A DNA stretch of 64,000 nucleotides from a bacterium. GTDB lineage: Bacteria; Patescibacteriota; Saccharimonadia; Saccharimonadales; UBA4665. The position numbers and the translations under genes are program-made. Location: the NCBI GenBank assembly GCA_021811625.1, contig JAJZNU010000005.1, positions 99,365-163,364 on the forward strand, read 5' to 3'. The stretch's first letter is position 1; each line of letters starts with the position of its first letter. The notes beneath the pieces are model-generated. The model was given only the letters and a program-made list of their open reading frames with translations, ran no database searches and had not been told where the DNA came from. Shown in pieces: positions 1-7,941 of the stretch.

Positions 1-75
1 CTGGATCTGGTTGAACGCTTTCAGGTAAGGTTCCGTGATGATCAACAAGTAGTAATTATAGTTAAATCAGCATAA
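1..75 (+). CDS. C-terminal end of a gene entering from the left
   Basis: One open frame runs from base 1 to a TAA at 73-75 and encodes about 24 residues ending in VVIIVKSA. It lies 20 nt before the next start on the same strand, so it could share a transcript with it. Too little is present to name a family, and a chance open frame is possible. Confidence 0.4.
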   Translation: MDLVERFQVRFRDDQQVVIIVKSA

Positions 76-95
76 GGCTGATCAGGAGGAATGCT

Positions 96-788
96 ATGCA
101 AAGCTGGTGGCAATTAGGAGAAGGTTTTGGTCAGGCCGGTTCGTCGCTGGCTTTATACCAAATTGAATGTGCCTTTTGTGGTGAACGTGATAATTGGGCA
201 ATTGAACACCGCGCCGAGAAACGAAAACCAAACTCTCGTAAAGTTTTGTACTTCGATACATACAAATGTGGAAATTGTGCAGGCTATGTAATGGTATTTT
301 GGTCGGCCAGCGAAAGCTCAGGAGGCCCAATGGGAGGAGGTTTACACGCCTACCGCGTACTGCCTTGGCCTCTTGATATTGACGACGGCGAGGAATACTG
401 GCCTGCTACTGTAAAACGTTTCTGGAAGCAAGCTCACACAGCTTTAAGTAGAGAGGATTTCGATGCAGCTACTGTCATGTCGCGGTCAGCACTACAGGCT
501 GTAACACGAAGCCAGAGCGCCGAAGGTAACGATCTTTATGGAGAAATTGAAGATCTGGAGTCCAAAGGCATAATCCCAAAGATAATAAAAGATTGGGCTC
601 ACGAGGTACGCCTGTTAGCGCGTCCTTCAGCCCATCCTGAAACTGATGAAGCTGATGTTGACCCAAATGATGCACGGGATATCGTTCAATTCCTTGATTA
701 CCTCTTGGAGTATGTCTACGGGCTACCCCATAGGATAGAGGAGTATAGATCAAGACGCGCGCCTGAGCAATCGAGTGACGAGGAGTAA
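96..788 (+). CDS. Zinc-ribbon protein with DUF4145-like domain
   Basis: A 230-residue protein. The N-terminus has two CxxC pairs (C25/C28 and C58/C61) that form a probable zinc ribbon. The rest, about residues 105-205, is helical and reads like DUF4145, with a stretch around ARPSAHPETDEAD followed by a helix rich in hydrophobics. DUF4145 occurs alone or attached to restriction and other defence-type proteins, but its biochemical role is not settled. An AGGAGG-type ribosome binding site sits about 6 nt before the ATG and supports this start. There is no signal peptide or membrane segment, so it should be cytoplasmic. I do not assign a function. Confidence 0.7.
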   Translation: MQSWWQLGEGFGQAGSSLALYQIECAFCGERDNWAIEHRAEKRKPNSRKVLYFDTYKCGNCAGYVMVFWSASESSGGPMGGGLHAYRVLPWPLDIDDGEEYWPATVKRFWKQAHTALSREDFDAATVMSRSALQAVTRSQSAEGNDLYGEIEDLESKGIIPKIIKDWAHEVRLLARPSAHPETDEADVDPNDARDIVQFLDYLLEYVYGLPHRIEEYRSRRAPEQSSDEE

Positions 789-922
789 CCAACTGCTAAA
801 CTAGATTAGGTGAGTTACACCTATATACAAGATCCCCAACACTACGAAGACCGTTATGACGAGTCTACTGTTGAAAAATATGCCGTAGAGGTGAAAGCCT
901 AGTCAATCAAACCTTCGTTAAG

Positions 923-2266
923 ATGGAGAAGAAACTACCGGCCAACGAGTTAAAGCAACATAAATCAGGTTGGTATCTCCAGTACAGCATTTTCTACTTC
1001 TCTATGGTTGAGATGCCTGCTGCAATGCGTGTCGCGGAGCGTGACGAAACGATCGCCAAATGGATGAAGCAGGATCAAGAAAAAGATCAACGGCTGGCTG
1101 AAGCTCATATTGCTGGCGGAACCTATTGCCGGAGTTGTGGTAAAGACATGCGGGTTATCGATAAACACTACATGCGTCGATACGGACGCAGCGAGGACGA
1201 TATTCTACTGATGTTTGAATGCACTGCCTGTAATAAACGCAAGGCCTTCTGGCAAGATGGTAACGAATGGGAGGGTGCACAAATAAAGTGCGATAAGTGT
1301 GGTGGAATTATGAAGTCCGTACATAAAACCAAGGGCAAAGTTGTTACTACTACCATGACCTGTACGAAGTGTGGCCACATTGAGACTGATGTCATGGACT
1401 TTTCTAAAGATCTAGTTAAAGAGGAAGAACCTGTTGATCCATTTTACGCATTGGATCGTAAGCGTTTCATTTTTGACAGTGACATGCTATTTAAGTTCCA
1501 GCAGAAAGCTCAACACTTGGAACGTATGCAAAAACTGGAAGCCGGGGCTTTAGAGCGAAGTGAACATGCCGATGTTTACGATGCTATCAAGGACATTAAG
1601 AAGTTAAAGATCGCTCAACTCAGTGAGCTACTGACCCCTATTCTAGCTAAGAAGAAATATAGCGAATTCAAGCTAGGTGAACCGCAGCTCGGCCGCGAGG
1701 TAACACTAGATTTCAGCTGTCTTGATGCTGAAGCCGACCGTGAAGAATATAAAAGCGAGAAAAGCTTGAAAAAGCTAATAGAAAAGACTCTAGTTGATAC
1801 GAACTGGCGGCTAATGAGTGATGGCGTAAGTTATAGGCTTGGTTATTTAAGTGGTCGGCTGAAAGCCTATGAAAGTGAGGAGGATCTCAAAAAGTTAGTT
1901 GAGCAACGCATCAAAAACGGCACATTAATACCACCAAGGCCAGAACCAGTACAGCCTACCGTACAACCAGAGCATAAGTATGAAGGTATGAGGATGCGAG
2001 AGGCTGCCCTTGTTTACATGGATAAGATGATGCTTGGCTCTAAGCCAGCTGAAATAACCCTTAAGGGCGGTAGGAAGAAGCGAACAGGTGTATCTTACAT
2101 CAGTGCCGAGATGAATCCGTTGCTTCGAGTTTTCATACCAATGCGAGACAATGGTGATTCAGTGCCTGAATTTATAAGGAACTACGACTTTAAGATGGGC
2201 CCTGGCGATGATGAAATTCCCAAAGTCGGTAAGGACAGTTTAGGACGAGAGATAAGGTTACTTTAA
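923..2266 (+). CDS. Double zinc-ribbon protein of unknown function
   Basis: A 447-residue cytoplasmic protein with eight cysteines arranged as two ribbons: C69/C72 with C100/C103, and C123/C126 with C147/C150. Downstream is a long charged helical part (residues 165-350, rich in K and E), then a proline-rich linker (residues ~333-350) and a globular C-terminus. The first 35 residues look poorly conserved in character. Translation may really begin at one of the internal ATGs near 1007-1025, and no strong ribosome binding site marks either start. I do not recognise the family. The ribbons suggest nucleic-acid or protein binding, which is inference. Confidence 0.6.
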   Translation: MEKKLPANELKQHKSGWYLQYSIFYFSMVEMPAAMRVAERDETIAKWMKQDQEKDQRLAEAHIAGGTYCRSCGKDMRVIDKHYMRRYGRSEDDILLMFECTACNKRKAFWQDGNEWEGAQIKCDKCGGIMKSVHKTKGKVVTTTMTCTKCGHIETDVMDFSKDLVKEEEPVDPFYALDRKRFIFDSDMLFKFQQKAQHLERMQKLEAGALERSEHADVYDAIKDIKKLKIAQLSELLTPILAKKKYSEFKLGEPQLGREVTLDFSCLDAEADREEYKSEKSLKKLIEKTLVDTNWRLMSDGVSYRLGYLSGRLKAYESEEDLKKLVEQRIKNGTLIPPRPEPVQPTVQPEHKYEGMRMREAALVYMDKMMLGSKPAEITLKGGRKKRTGVSYISAEMNPLLRVFIPMRDNGDSVPEFIRNYDFKMGPGDDEIPKVGKDSLGREIRLL

Positions 2267-2450
2267 ATCAGAGCAAGTGCGGCTTTTGTTCGGTCTATAG
2301 CTATCTATAGTATTATTCCTGTCTTTAATCAAGATCGCTTTTGCTTTTTAAAGGGATAGTCTCAATTGTCTCATTTACATCTGTTACAGGGTACTAGACC
2401 CACATGCTCAGCCAGCATGAATTCGGACGTAAGTCAAAGAAGTATCTTAG

Positions 2451-3026
2451 TTAGTTTTGTTTAGAAAACCACTCGGCAAATTCGTGCCAGGCATCTCGAC
2501 GCGATAGATATCTTTCAACTACTGCTTTTTCGCCTTGCTCGAATACCTCAGCTATAGTTTTGGCATTATCATGGTCAAGGACGGTTACTGTCATATTTGG
2601 AGAGCGTTCGTTTTTGCCTCGCGCTTCATTAATTATTTTGCCTGGAATATCGTTTTTAAATACCTGCATCGTACTTCCGTCGTAATAAGCTAAGTACTGA
2701 TGCAATATAATTGCCCTGTCTTGCACACCATTCATTAAACGTAGAAAATCTTCAGACTTAAACCACTTATTAATGGATTTCATGTATGGGCCTGGGAAGC
2801 CGTTTAGCGCAGGTATATCCCAAGAATCATCGCTAACAATAATTGGCTTAGATAATCCGTCGTAGGCGCTTTGAACTTTATCTTTGACAATAGCAACAGG
2901 ATCTTCGCCCTGCATTTCGTCAATTTCAATAGCTGCTTGCTCAACCCTAATTCCAAATTTGGAGCAGACTGTTTGAGCAATAAGCATTTTTTCTTTGTTG
3001 CCCGTTGCGAAATATACAGTATTCAT
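2451..3026 (-). CDS. Ham1/RdgB-like non-canonical purine NTP pyrophosphatase
   Basis: A 191-residue protein close to the usual Ham1/RdgB length. That family hydrolyses XTP, ITP and dITP to the monophosphate and keeps deaminated purines out of DNA and RNA. The N-terminal signature ATGNKEK is at residues 7-13. The substrate and metal segment SDDSWDIPALNGFPGPY is at about residues 65-81, where typical members read EDSGLEVDALNGAPG. The motif is therefore divergent but keeps its acidic residue. The gene stands alone in the accessory region, with repeat-family sequence on both sides. It may be an acquired copy, or a relative acting on a modified nucleotide. Confidence 0.75.
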   Translation of the reverse strand: MNTVYFATGNKEKMLIAQTVCSKFGIRVEQAAIEIDEMQGEDPVAIVKDKVQSAYDGLSKPIIVSDDSWDIPALNGFPGPYMKSINKWFKSEDFLRLMNGVQDRAIILHQYLAYYDGSTMQVFKNDIPGKIINEARGKNERSPNMTVTVLDHDNAKTIAEVFEQGEKAVVERYLSRRDAWHEFAEWFSKQN

Positions 3027-3106
3027 TTCATAAATTATATCGGAAGGAAGTCGGATTACTTAGAACAAAGTACGAAAAGGTTCTACACCGTACTGCTCAG
3101 CCAAGA

Positions 3107-3227
3107 CACTACCGTTGACTTAAGCTTTTTCGCCAAAACAATAAGCTGTCGAGGTAAAAAATTAAGGTGTTTGAAGTCGCCTAAAATAATTGAAATCGTT
3201 CTAGATTTTCTTAAGTCAACGGCAGTG
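3107..3227 (+). mobile_element. 121-bp MITE-like element, copy 1
   Basis: The element has 18-bp terminal inverted repeats with one mismatch: CACTACCGTTGACTTAAG at the left, and the complement of CACTGCCGTTGACTTAAG at the right. The exact reverse complement of all 121 bases is found at 4135-4255. It has no coding capacity of its own; the matching peptides read from both copies only reflect the repeat. It abuts the sequence CAGCCAAGA on the left. No clear target-site duplication is visible. Confidence 0.8.
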
Positions 3228-3312
3228 CCCAGCCACAGGGGACGCTAACAGAGGTTAGATATGCATAATTGAAGTATTACGTTTCCGTACTTATCTGTAG
3301 GTAAGTTCGAAA

Positions 3313-3330
3313 ATTTAATAGTTATTAAAT
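3313..3330. promoter_or_regulatory. AT-rich palindrome, candidate toxin-antitoxin operator
   Basis: ATTTAATA-GT-TATTAAAT is a perfect 8-bp inverted repeat about 75 nt before the antitoxin start. A further partly symmetric AT-rich stretch follows (3331-3364), then a -10-like TATACT at 3369-3374. Ribbon-helix-helix antitoxins usually repress their own operon by binding such palindromes. Assigning this one as the operator is inference. Confidence 0.45.
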
Positions 3331-3405
3331 CTTATTAACTATCTATGTATAATTTAATAATTATGTGCTATACTACAGTCATACAACTAAGATGAAAGGT
3401 ATGAC

Positions 3406-3621
3406 ATGAGCGTTATTAGTTTCTCCGTAGACGAAAGAACAAAAAATGAGCTAGAACGGCTATCTAAAGAAGAGAACCGCACTAAAAGTGATATTTTTCG
3501 TGATATGTACAAAACCTACACGTTCAACCGGACCCTTACTAAAATACAAAATATTGGTAAAGAGAAGTTTTTGGCTCTAGGTATTGAGTCAATTGACGAC
3601 GCGGAAGCATTTTTGGGCTAA
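3406..3621 (+). CDS. Ribbon-helix-helix antitoxin
   Basis: A 71-residue protein starting with a beta strand (ISFSVDERTKNEL) followed by two helices (residues ~12-38), the usual ribbon-helix-helix DNA-binding fold. The remaining C-terminal part would wrap the toxin. A GAAAGGT ribosome binding site lies upstream of the ATG. The toxin gene begins 7 nt after this stop, the standard order for PIN-type toxin-antitoxin operons. It probably neutralises the neighbouring PIN ribonuclease and represses the operon. Confidence 0.8.
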   Translation: MSVISFSVDERTKNELERLSKEENRTKSDIFRDMYKTYTFNRTLTKIQNIGKEKFLALGIESIDDAEAFLG

Positions 3622-3628
3622 CTAAACC

Positions 3629-4063
3629 ATGCAGCCCTTGAAAGTAGTATTTGATACCAATATATTTGTCATGGCCGCAGGTATGCCTGGAGGTTATATA
3701 GACTACTGGCTTGATTTTGCTAAACCACCCCACAACAAGTTCCTGCTATATAGTTCACCTATAATATTAGAAGAAGTTCAAGAAAAACTAGAAGAAAGAC
3801 TAAAGTTTACGCGACCACTTGCCGTTGAATATATCGAAGCTATTAAAAGCATTGCGACAGTCGTTAACCCTAGGGTCACTCTAGATGAGGTGCCGACTGA
3901 TCCTGACGACAATCGCATTTTAGAATGCGCGATTGAGACTAACGCTGATCTCATTATTACGGCAGATAGAGACTTAATAAGTTTAAAATCATTTCAAGGT
4001 GTTCAAATTTTTCATCCCAGTAACCTTAAATACATTTTCAAATACTTAGAGAACGATATTTAA
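3629..4063 (+). CDS. PIN-domain toxin (putative ribonuclease)
   Basis: A 144-residue PIN protein of the 'putative toxin-antitoxin system toxin component' type. The acidic metal-binding residues are visible: D9 in VFDTN, D94 and E99 in DPDDNRILECA, and D113 in TADRD. PIN toxins cleave RNA in a metal-dependent way and block growth when freed from the antitoxin. Length and motifs are complete, so the protein should be active. The two-gene module is enclosed by inverted identical 121-bp elements, which suggests it moved, or could move, as a unit. Confidence 0.85.
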   Translation: MQPLKVVFDTNIFVMAAGMPGGYIDYWLDFAKPPHNKFLLYSSPIILEEVQEKLEERLKFTRPLAVEYIEAIKSIATVVNPRVTLDEVPTDPDDNRILECAIETNADLIITADRDLISLKSFQGVQIFHPSNLKYIFKYLENDI

Positions 4064-4134
4064 TCACTAAAATATCTAAGTCATGACTATATTGATAACA
4101 AGGTTCGGAAATCGCCCCTTATACCCAGCCAATC

Positions 4135-4255
4135 CACTGCCGTTGACTTAAGAAAATCTAGAACGATTTCAATTATTTTAGGCGACTTCAAACACCTTAA
4201 TTTTTTACCTCGACAGCTTATTGTTTTGGCGAAAAAGCTTAAGTCAACGGTAGTG
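4135..4255 (-). mobile_element. 121-bp MITE-like element, copy 2 (inverted)
   Basis: This is an exact reverse complement of 3107-3227 over all 121 bases, with the same 18-bp imperfect terminal inverted repeats. It follows CAGCCAATC, much as copy 1 follows CAGCCAAGA. Both copies therefore sit directly after the same word of the local repeat family. The perfect identity points to recent duplication, or to gene conversion between the two copies. Confidence 0.8.
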
Positions 4256-4402
4256 CTCTGCCAATTTGGTAACATTCGACCACAATAACTCCTTAGGTTC
4301 GAGAATACGAATAGGACCTCCAAGCTCTAGTCTTTGCATTTCTAAAATCGCATATTACTCTTGCTTTAATAAGGTAGCCTCCGAGTCTATTATCATTACA
4401 GT

Positions 4403-5626
4403 ATGCGAGAATATGTTGCCACAAAAGTGGGCGAAAGCATTGCCGCTCAAACCGGATTGGACGTATTAGCTAATAGCCTTCATAAAAGCGACTATGGTCG
4501 TCCGTTGTTCCTATTGGCTCACCTCACTCAAGACATTTACGGTTGGCGAGACGACAATGAAGGCATGGAAGCTGAAGTTAGGACAGTTAGAGAGAAGCTT
4601 AAAACTACAGACGAAGTTTTGATGTTCGATAGGGCGATGTCTATAGATCCAGAAACTGATGGTTGGCGGCAGCTTGGAGATCTTGAAGAGTACACCCTTT
4701 TCCCCGTTCGCTCAATAAAACCCTTTGCAAAGTCCAGTGATGAAGACCGATTTATATTAAGCGGAGCAGCAGGGTTAAGTCTCATAAACTATAGGCAACA
4801 CTGCCCCTTACTTTCAAGAAGTAGATATCAAGAGTTCGGTTTTCGGTCATTTAACGAAGCCTGTGCCTTTGTTGGTGGATATGTCGTCGGACGACTCATT
4901 GATTTAGAGACAAGTCGCCTGAGAGAAAAAGAACCGGCCTTTAAATACACAGAGGAAGGCTTCATCTATTCAGTTGGCGTTGGCGGTTCATTTCATGGTG
5001 ATTTCCGTATGTCAGAAACTAGGTTGCCACAATCAGATATCGTTTCGCCCATAAACACAATGACCGAATTTAGCCCTCAGCAAAATCTGGATCTTGCAGG
5101 CTATCACTCCATAGAACCAGAAATAGTAGCTACGCTAATTGAAGCTGAATACATAAGGGCCGGAAAGGTTGCAGCAATTCAGTTAGTGAACGAATTTGCC
5201 ACAGTCCTAACGGAAGGTGCCGATAGTTCAGGTGATATTAATCTCAAAATTGGTGCATTCGCAGACTACGGTGACAAAAACGTTAGATACTCTCTAGCTC
5301 CTCTTCGACTTTTACTTACTCACGACGAATATGATCCATTGAGATGCAAGAATATTTTACATAGCAGCCCCTATTTGCCGCAATCCTCAACCATGTTTGA
5401 AATTGTATCGACAGAAACAGGTGTGAAATTTCAAAACAGAGACGAGCAGCAAGATTTTGACGTTCGTGGCATAAGTGTAGATCGAGAACATTACGTAGAT
5501 ATGTTTAGGGCATTAATTGGACAGACGTCTGGCGGCTTAGGCCGGACTTCACCAGCACAGTTAATTGAACTCGTATATCGAGCAAAATCTATGCTAGAAG
5601 ACAAGGTTATGGATGATGACTATTAA
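4403..5626 (+). CDS. Hypothetical protein, 407 aa
   Basis: I do not recognise this family. The protein is soluble, acidic and mixed alpha/beta, with no signal peptide, membrane segment or nucleotide-binding motif that I can see. The only cysteines are scattered (for example HCPLL and CACFVGG-like context), so a zinc site is unlikely. A TATTAT -10-like box at 4388-4393 lies 9 nt before the ATG and there is no Shine-Dalgarno sequence, which suggests leaderless translation. The stop codon is followed within 3 nt by a long imperfect hairpin (5629-5687). It is the longest gene in the repeat-delimited region. Confidence 0.6.
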   Translation: MREYVATKVGESIAAQTGLDVLANSLHKSDYGRPLFLLAHLTQDIYGWRDDNEGMEAEVRTVREKLKTTDEVLMFDRAMSIDPETDGWRQLGDLEEYTLFPVRSIKPFAKSSDEDRFILSGAAGLSLINYRQHCPLLSRSRYQEFGFRSFNEACAFVGGYVVGRLIDLETSRLREKEPAFKYTEEGFIYSVGVGGSFHGDFRMSETRLPQSDIVSPINTMTEFSPQQNLDLAGYHSIEPEIVATLIEAEYIRAGKVAAIQLVNEFATVLTEGADSSGDINLKIGAFADYGDKNVRYSLAPLRLLLTHDEYDPLRCKNILHSSPYLPQSSTMFEIVSTETGVKFQNRDEQQDFDVRGISVDREHYVDMFRALIGQTSGGLGRTSPAQLIELVYRAKSMLEDKVMDDDY

Positions 5627-5628
5627 TG

Positions 5629-5687
5629 CAACGCTGACGGTGAAGTTATTCAAGCCAACAGAGCCTTCACTCTCGCCATTGACGTTG
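5629..5687 (+). other. Imperfect hairpin directly after the 407-aa gene
   Basis: CAACG (5629-5633) pairs with CGTTG (5683-5687), and GTGAAG (5640-5645) pairs with CTTCAC (5665-5670). Weaker pairing lies between, with a 19-nt loop. The right arm continues as GTTGGGT, which fits the GTTRRRY core of integron attC sites. The left arm lacks the matching RYYYAAC beyond CAAC. No U-tract follows, so a rho-independent terminator is unlikely. Confidence 0.4.
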
Positions 5688-5802
5688 GGTCAATAGTAAA
5701 AGTCAAAGTTCGAAAATCGGACTATAGCCCTAGCCACTGCATAAGCTTCAGCAAAGACTTATCCGAAGTCTTTTTCGCTAGAATGACAGCCAGCCTATGA
5801 CT

Positions 5803-6192
5803 CTATGCTTTTTGTAAAGCTGCGGTTAATGATTGAATAAATGCTTGACTTGTATATGTTGCTCCACTGATAACATTAACATTAGCGTTTTGGGATTTAA
5901 TGGCCTCTTTTTGCAAGTATGGCATTACTTGCTGAGCAATCAATATCGAGGTTTGGTCTAGGTTTGGATATTGTAGAAATTTGACACTTACAATTTTACC
6001 GCTTTGGATGTCGGCCTGGACCTGGACATTACCATAATAGGCATTGGCAACCGAGCCATCATAGACACCATTTTTATAGGAACTGCGTGAGGAACTGGAG
6101 CTATGAGGAGTATTCGATTTAGCTCTATGTAGAACCAAAATGCCGACGACAAGTACGACAACAATTCCAACTACAACAACGACTTTTTTCAT
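5803..6192 (-). CDS. Membrane-anchored FMN-binding domain protein
   Basis: A 129-residue protein. Residues 4-22 form a signal anchor, then a serine-rich linker, then an FMN_bind domain (about 42-128). The C-terminal SGATYTS at residues 109-115 matches the site where ApbE attaches FMN to a threonine through a phosphoester bond. The flavin domain should face the outside of the membrane and pass electrons. A close paralogue lies at 30508-31002, next to apbE. This copy stands alone in the accessory region and would depend on that ApbE. The tandem TATACT-like box upstream (near 6224-6229) is a possible promoter. Confidence 0.8.
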   Translation of the reverse strand: MKKVVVVVGIVVVLVVGILVLHRAKSNTPHSSSSSRSSYKNGVYDGSVANAYYGNVQVQADIQSGKIVSVKFLQYPNLDQTSILIAQQVMPYLQKEAIKSQNANVNVISGATYTSQAFIQSLTAALQKA

Positions 6193-6626
6193 GCTTTTAT
6201 TGTCTACCTAACGCGGTCATTAATAAATAGTATAGGTTCATACTGTTGATTTCCTGATTTTTTGAAAATAAACTTGACGAAGTATTGGTCTAATATTCGG
6301 GTTTTGTGGGTCTGACATTAGCCAGCTGGTTTTGAGTATGCCATAACCCTAGTTCTGACTTCGCCAACCAAGGATAGCCAACTTGGAAAGATAGAACCAC
6401 AGAAACGACTTTGTTTCGAAAATCCAACCATATCTCATCCAAGCTAAAATCTCGAACTTGCAGCTTTTGAAGCAAGAGATAAATAATAATGTTATATAGC
6501 TAATGTAGCCTTAATCCTCGTCGGCGATTCTGGATCGACAGCAAGAGTCAAGGTTCGAAAATCGGGCCCTATTCCCAACCAGCACGAATTAGTGCCTTAG
6601 TCAAAGAAGTATCAACGCTATTATAC
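6193..6626. other. Intergenic stretch with repeat-family members
   Basis: No credible gene is seen in these 434 bases. They hold two members of the local repeat family (6411-6476 and 6543-6613) and the upstream region of the FMN-binding gene. A 61-codon frame on the minus strand (6290-6475) runs through repeat sequence and has no family features. Confidence 0.5.
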
Positions 6627-7034
6627 TTGGGGTCAGCTTTGATCCGTGCCATACTACTAATTGTGAGCAGCAAGCTATTTAATCAACCGATAATTTATCA
6701 AAGAGTCGAAGCGGGATTTATTTTTATAGCTAGCCTTTACCTATACCTTCACCTGCATTTTCATTTGTTATGGTTTATTGTCTTTTTGTTAAGTGTGGAT
6801 ATATTTATGATAGGCTACCTATTCAGTAAAGTTTTTGGAGCACAGCTATACAATTTTGGTCATACATACATAATTCCAGCAACACTTGTCGTAATTGGCG
6901 TATCTAGCAGTACTAGACCGCTAGTTGCGGCAGGGATTATTTGGATAGCCCATATCGCTATGGACAGATCACTCGGCTATGGATTAAAGTTCAAAACCGG
7001 CTTTAAAGATACACATTTAGGCACTATCAAGTAA
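6627..7034 (+). CDS. DUF4260 family membrane protein
   Basis: A small membrane protein of up to 135 residues with about four hydrophobic segments. It ends in the family pattern HIAMDRSLGYGLKFKTGFKDTHLG, and GAQLYNFGHTYIIPATLV in the middle is also typical of DUF4260. The biochemical role of the family is unknown. The frame given starts at a TTG with no clear ribosome binding site. Family members usually begin near the segment around residue 20, so the true start may be internal. It is flanked on both sides by repeat-family blocks. Confidence 0.75.
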   Translation: MGSALIRAILLIVSSKLFNQPIIYQRVEAGFIFIASLYLYLHLHFHLLWFIVFLLSVDIFMIGYLFSKVFGAQLYNFGHTYIIPATLVVIGVSSSTRPLVAAGIIWIAHIAMDRSLGYGLKFKTGFKDTHLGTIK

Positions 7035-7143
7035 CCCTCAAGGTGCCCGTAAATATATAGTTATAGTACGAGGATTGCAAAGAGTCTAGATCGGCAGATT
7101 CAGCTAGCTTGAATTCGAACGTTAGTAAAAAATATAATTACAA

Positions 7144-7365
7144 CTATTTTTCTGTTTTTGAAAAGGTCAGTCCATAAATTTTCTTGCTAAGCAGAACAAA
7201 TTTTATAGTTGCCGATAGCCAACCCACAAAGTAGCCCAAAAATATTAAAGCGAGATCTTTTAGGTCTAGCGAGCTTTTAAGATGCCACCTTACCAGAAAT
7301 ATGATTCCCCAAACGATAAAGATTCCAATACTATATATTGTCCACGATCTGTATGATTTATTCAT
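7144..7365 (-). CDS. Small two-helix membrane protein
   Basis: A 73-residue protein with two hydrophobic helices (about residues 9-27 and 37-57) and a lysine-rich C-terminus (SKTEK). I do not recognise a family. The ATG start, membrane-helix composition and position between repeat blocks support a real gene, but a short hydrophobic frame in AT-rich DNA can also arise by chance. Confidence 0.5.
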   Translation of the reverse strand: MNKSYRSWTIYSIGIFIVWGIIFLVRWHLKSSLDLKDLALIFLGYFVGWLSATIKFVLLSKKIYGLTFSKTEK

Positions 7366-7644
7366 AAGTTAATTGTATCCCATACTTACTTAGTAAAGGC
7401 CGAAAAGTTTCGTGCCCAGCGTACCCATAAGTTACGACCTGGAGAGGTAGTCCAGAATGGTACGAGGAGTGCAGAGTAGCGTAGACAATGTATGAAGAGA
7501 TTCTAGTCTAGCGTGCTCAACCAAACATAAATCTCGAATCGTAGCTTTAAGAAAGTTTGTCAGGGAATATAACTTATAGAGGTGAACAATATTAAAGTCT
7601 TATTGGCTGAGTAACCATTATTCCGGGCCAATTAATATCTAAAG

Positions 7645-7941
7645 TTATACCAGCTTTAATTCAATTAAAAAAACCAGCAATAATATTGACATAAGACCAG
7701 CCAAGAAGATATATTCGGCGATTGTTTCATAGATTTTATCTCGGCTGCCATTGTTAGATCTAATTGAAAGAAATGAAAAGATGACACTTACGGAGAATAG
7801 AATTACGATTATCGATGCAAATTGATCGATTTTAGTTTTGTGTATGAGATTTAACGTCCGCATCGTTGTGACTGCAATAAAAGAAAAACCTAATAAACTT
7901 GCTGATGCATTAAGTATATGTTCGTTCTTGTGCTTAGCCAT
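7645..7941 (-). CDS. Small three-helix membrane protein
   Basis: A 98-residue protein beginning MAKHKNEHILNASASLLG, followed by three hydrophobic helices (about residues 12-28, 38-60 and 75-96). The opening KHxHEHILNASxxLLG and the order of helices resemble a widespread family of small uncharacterised bacterial inner-membrane proteins. The role is unknown. It sits alone between repeat-family blocks. Confidence 0.65.
   Translation of the reverse strand: MAKHKNEHILNASASLLGFSFIAVTTMRTLNLIHKTKIDQFASIIVILFSVSVIFSFLSIRSNNGSRDKIYETIAEYIFLAGLMSILLLVFLIELKLV

Noticed and set aside
3107..4255. 121-bp element as an integron attC site
   Set aside because: Its ends read GTT... on the left and ...AAC on the right, the opposite polarity to attC (AAC inside left, GTT inside right).
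2871..4323. Two small frames (2871-3248 plus, 4087-4323 minus) sharing about 40 identical residues
   Set aside because: The shared peptide is only the translation of the inverted 121-bp element; neither frame looks like a gene outside it.
6290..6475. 61-codon frame on the minus strand
   Set aside because: It runs through a repeat-family block and lacks any conserved or structural feature.
5701..6565. Repeat blocks as tRNA 3' halves, because of GGTTCGAAAATC
   Set aside because: The T-loop-like word is not flanked by matching T-stem or acceptor pairing, and no 5' half is present.
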